From RI-153 sp963752935 (GTDB lineage: Bacteria; Chloroflexota; Anaerolineae; Caldilineales; Caldilineaceae): a stretch of DNA of 64,000 nucleotides. This document shows positions 62,031 through 64,000 of the stretch, piece by piece; positions within the stretch are counted from its first letter, which is position 1, and every line of letters starts with the position of its first letter. Below the pieces are notes generated by a model. It had not been told where the DNA came from, searched no databases, and saw only the letters and a program-made list of their open reading frames with translations. The DNA is taken from the NCBI GenBank assembly GCA_963752935.1, contig CAVWAL010000008.1:620001-684000 (forward strand). Reading direction: 5' to 3'. The position numbers and the translations under genes were made by a program.

Positions 62031-63752
62031 GTGGATAAGGCCAAGCTACTGGCAGTCGCGCGCGGCGATCAAGAAGCAGACCTGCTGTTGCGTAATGCCA
62101 GACTGGTCAACGTCTTCTCAGGCGAAATCGAAGAAACCGATATCGCCATTGTTGAGGAGCGCATCGCCGGCATCGGTTTCGGTTACCACGCCGCCCACGA
62201 GATCGACCTGGCCGGCGCCTACGTTGCCCCTGGCTACATCGATGCCCATGTTCATATCGAAAGCAGTCTGTGCGTGCCTGCCCAATTTGCGGCGGCCGTC
62301 CTGCCGCGTGCCGTCACGACCGTCGTCACCGACCCACACGAAATCGCCAACGTGGCCGGGATCGCAGGCGTGCGTTTCATGGCAGAAGCCAGCCGCCACT
62401 TACCCCTGAATGTGATCATCATGGCGCCATCGTGTGTACCGGCCACCGGCATGGAGACGAATGGGGCCATCCTCGGCGCGGCAGATCTGGCCGCGCTGTT
62501 GGCCGACGGCACGGCCTACGGGCTGGCCGAAATGATGAACTTCCCCGGCACGGCCGCAGGTGCACCCGACATTCTGGCCAAGATCGCCGTCTTCCGCGGG
62601 CGACCCATCGACGGCCACGCCCCCGCCATGACGGGCAAACAGCTCAACGCCTATGCCGCCGCCGGTATCGGCAGCGAACACGAATGCACCAGCGTCGAAG
62701 AAGCCGCCGAAAAACTGGCGCGTGGCTTTACCATCCTCGTGCGCGAGGCCACCAACGCCCACAACCTGCAAACGCTGCTGCCGCTAATCACCGAAAAGAA
62801 CAGCCGTCGCATCTGTTTCTGCACCGACGACCGCGTCTCAGGCGATCTGCTCGATCAGGGCAGCGTGGACTACATGGTGCGCCAGGCCATCGCCTATGGC
62901 ATCGACCCGATCACGGCGATCCGCATGGCTACGCTCAACAGCGCTGAGTATTTCGGCTTTCACGAGCGCGGCGCCATTGCACCGGGCCGTGTAGCCGATC
63001 TGTTTGTCTTCGATGATTTGAATGCCCCACAGGCCCGTCAGGTCTACGCCCATGGCAAGCTGGTGGCGCAAGATGGTGGTCTGATTTCGCCCGCAATCTC
63101 GTCCACCCCGATCCCATCGGCGGTACGCGGCATCCTACATCTGGACTGGGATCGCTTCGACCTGCGCATCCCGGCGCGGGGGACGCAGATCAGAGCGATT
63201 GTCTCGCTGCCCAATCAGCTCGTCACCGACGAGCGCATTGTCGACGCGCCGATCTGCAATGGCGAAGTCGTCGCCGATCCGCAGCACGATCTGCTCAAAA
63301 TGGCCGTCGTCGATCGGCATAAGGCCAGCGGTGCAATGGGACTGGGCTTTATCATGGGCATTGGCTTACAGCGCGGCGCCATCGCAGGCACCGTGGCCCA
63401 CGACCATCACAACCTGGTGCTCATCGGCGCCGACGACACATCCATGCAGACGGCGGCCCACGCCATCGACGCCATGGGCGGTGGGCTTGTCGTCGCCGAT
63501 GGTGCACATGTGCTGGCCGCACTGCCATTGCCCGTGGCCGGGCTGATGAGCGACCGCCCAATTGCCGAGGTGCGGTCCGGTTACGATGCCATCCTGGCCG
63601 CCGCAGCCGACCTGGGTTCCTCGCTCCACGATCCGTTTATGGCCATGAGTTTCATGGCGCTCGAAGTGATCCCCAAACTCAAGCTGACGGACCGGGGACT
63701 GGTAGACGTAGAGAAATTTTCATTTGTAGATCTGTTCGTAGACGGAGAATGA
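62031..63752 (+). CDS. ade: Adenine deaminase
   Basis: A 573-residue metal-dependent amidohydrolase that turns adenine into hypoxanthine. The DAHVHIESS metal site, TDPHEIANVAG, GLAEMMNFPG, GHAPAMTGKQLNAYAAAG and the CTDDRVSGDLLDQGSVDYMV active-site segment are diagnostic; length is normal. The GTG at 62031 with AAAGGA upstream is chosen over the ORF start at 61983. It contributes to purine salvage or nitrogen supply. Expression together with plsC is possible (about 75 bases apart). Confidence 0.95.
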   Translation: MDKAKLLAVARGDQEADLLLRNARLVNVFSGEIEETDIAIVEERIAGIGFGYHAAHEIDLAGAYVAPGYIDAHVHIESSLCVPAQFAAAVLPRAVTTVVTDPHEIANVAGIAGVRFMAEASRHLPLNVIIMAPSCVPATGMETNGAILGAADLAALLADGTAYGLAEMMNFPGTAAGAPDILAKIAVFRGRPIDGHAPAMTGKQLNAYAAAGIGSEHECTSVEEAAEKLARGFTILVREATNAHNLQTLLPLITEKNSRRICFCTDDRVSGDLLDQGSVDYMVRQAIAYGIDPITAIRMATLNSAEYFGFHERGAIAPGRVADLFVFDDLNAPQARQVYAHGKLVAQDGGLISPAISSTPIPSAVRGILHLDWDRFDLRIPARGTQIRAIVSLPNQLVTDERIVDAPICNGEVVADPQHDLLKMAVVDRHKASGAMGLGFIMGIGLQRGAIAGTVAHDHHNLVLIGADDTSMQTAAHAIDAMGGGLVVADGAHVLAALPLPVAGLMSDRPIAEVRSGYDAILAAAADLGSSLHDPFMAMSFMALEVIPKLKLTDRGLVDVEKFSFVDLFVDGE

Positions 63753-63813
63753 TGGGAGCCGCAGCCCATCATCTGCGCATTCATCTCCAAACCATCCATT
63801 GTCGAGGTAGATC

Positions 63814-64000
63814 ATGTTTGAAACCATCTCACCCGCTCCGCCCGATGCAATTCTAGGATTAACTGAAGCGTTTAAGAAGGATAGCAATCCCAAAAAGATC
63901 AACCTGGGTGTGGGGGTCTACAAAGACGCCCAGGGACGCACGCCGGTGTTGCCCACGGTGAAAGAGGCGGAACGCCGTCTGGATGCTGTCGAAAACACCA
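63814..64000 (+). CDS. aspC: Aspartate/aromatic aminotransferase, N-terminal part (3' end outside window)
   Basis: Sixty-two codons are visible, starting at an ATG with GAGGTAG upstream. The N-terminus MFETISPAPPDAILGLTEAF, with KINLGVGVYKD and TPVLPTVKEAE, is characteristic of class I-alpha aminotransferases (AspC/TyrB). The PLP lysine lies beyond the window. It could transaminate oxaloacetate, phenylpyruvate or 4-hydroxyphenylpyruvate, so it might complete Phe and Tyr synthesis together with the genes in 29-39 kb. Confidence 0.9.
   Translation, partial: MFETISPAPPDAILGLTEAFKKDSNPKKINLGVGVYKDAQGRTPVLPTVKEAERRLDAVENT

Noticed and set aside
1..64000. tRNA, rRNA, phage or transposase genes
   Set aside because: None seen on either strand. 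Short TTCGAA-like strings fall within coding genes and lack cloverleaf pairing.

Overview
The window reads as chromosomal DNA of a high-GC, free-living bacterium. The most likely source is the phylum Chloroflexota (Caldilinea/Anaerolineae-like). I infer this from style, not from a search: secreted proteins with Thr/Pro/Asp-Glu-rich linkers joined to SH3 and PA14 domains, many GTG/TTG starts, a fused shikimate kinase-dehydroquinate synthase, an AroH-type chorismate mutase, and G/C-rich palindromic intergenic repeats. I saw no rRNA, tRNA, CRISPR array, phage gene or transposase. Both ends cut genes: a P-loop kinase-like gene on the left and an aspartate/aromatic aminotransferase on the right.

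Layout. 1-7.9 kb: kinase fragment, SulP anion transporter with a tandem universal stress protein, ANT(6)-type adenylyltransferase, small HhH protein, ABC exporter, P-loop kinase, a membrane-anchored LuxR-type regulator and a 42-aa membrane microprotein. 8-10 kb: a two-gene ABC-2 exporter on the minus strand. 10.3-17.4 kb: a plus-strand run (HAD phosphatase, trpF, nuclease/phosphatase, FAD oxidoreductase, glycerophosphodiesterase, HD hydrolase, aroC, kinase). 17.4-28.7 kb: a large secreted protein, aroKB, aroQ, an orphan sugar-binding lipoprotein, four genes of unknown role (one M23-like) and a PucR regulator. 28.8-38.8 kb: a response regulator, then a nine-gene minus-strand aromatic block, trpA-trpB-aroE-aroA-tyrA-aroF-aroF-pheA-aroH in map order and transcribed in reverse. 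39-47.4 kb, minus strand: small protein, hybrid-sensor histidine kinase, AspT/YidE-type transporter, selB, coiled-coil protein. 47.7-51.2 kb: two GT4 glycosyltransferases and a Gfo/Idh/MocA oxidoreductase. 51.5-54.1 kb: three consecutive NarL-like regulators behind a structured leader. 54.3-64 kb: PHP phosphoesterase, PA14 lipoprotein, epimerase, aldo/keto reductase, plsC, adenine deaminase, aspC-like start.

Together the plus- and minus-strand aromatic genes cover every step from erythrose-4-phosphate plus PEP to chorismate (aroF x2, aroB-aroK fusion, aroQ, aroE, aroA, aroC), then the Phe/Tyr branch (aroH, pheA, tyrA) and three late Trp genes (trpF, trpB, trpA). trpE/G, trpD and trpC are not here. 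The aminotransferase at the right edge could finish Phe/Tyr.

Five otherwise convincing genes (HAD hydrolase, solute-binding protein, tyrA, selB, Gfo/Idh oxidoreductase) each carry one apparent single-base frameshift, at least two at short homopolymers. This looks more like base-calling error than five independent gene deaths, and the annotation should be read with that in mind.

The most promising undescribed items are: the three-hairpin leader RNA plus the regulator triad (one receiver lacking its output domain, one with its phosphorylation site replaced); a dispersed palindromic repeat family with at least two good copies; and the transmembrane LuxR protein next to a tiny membrane protein.
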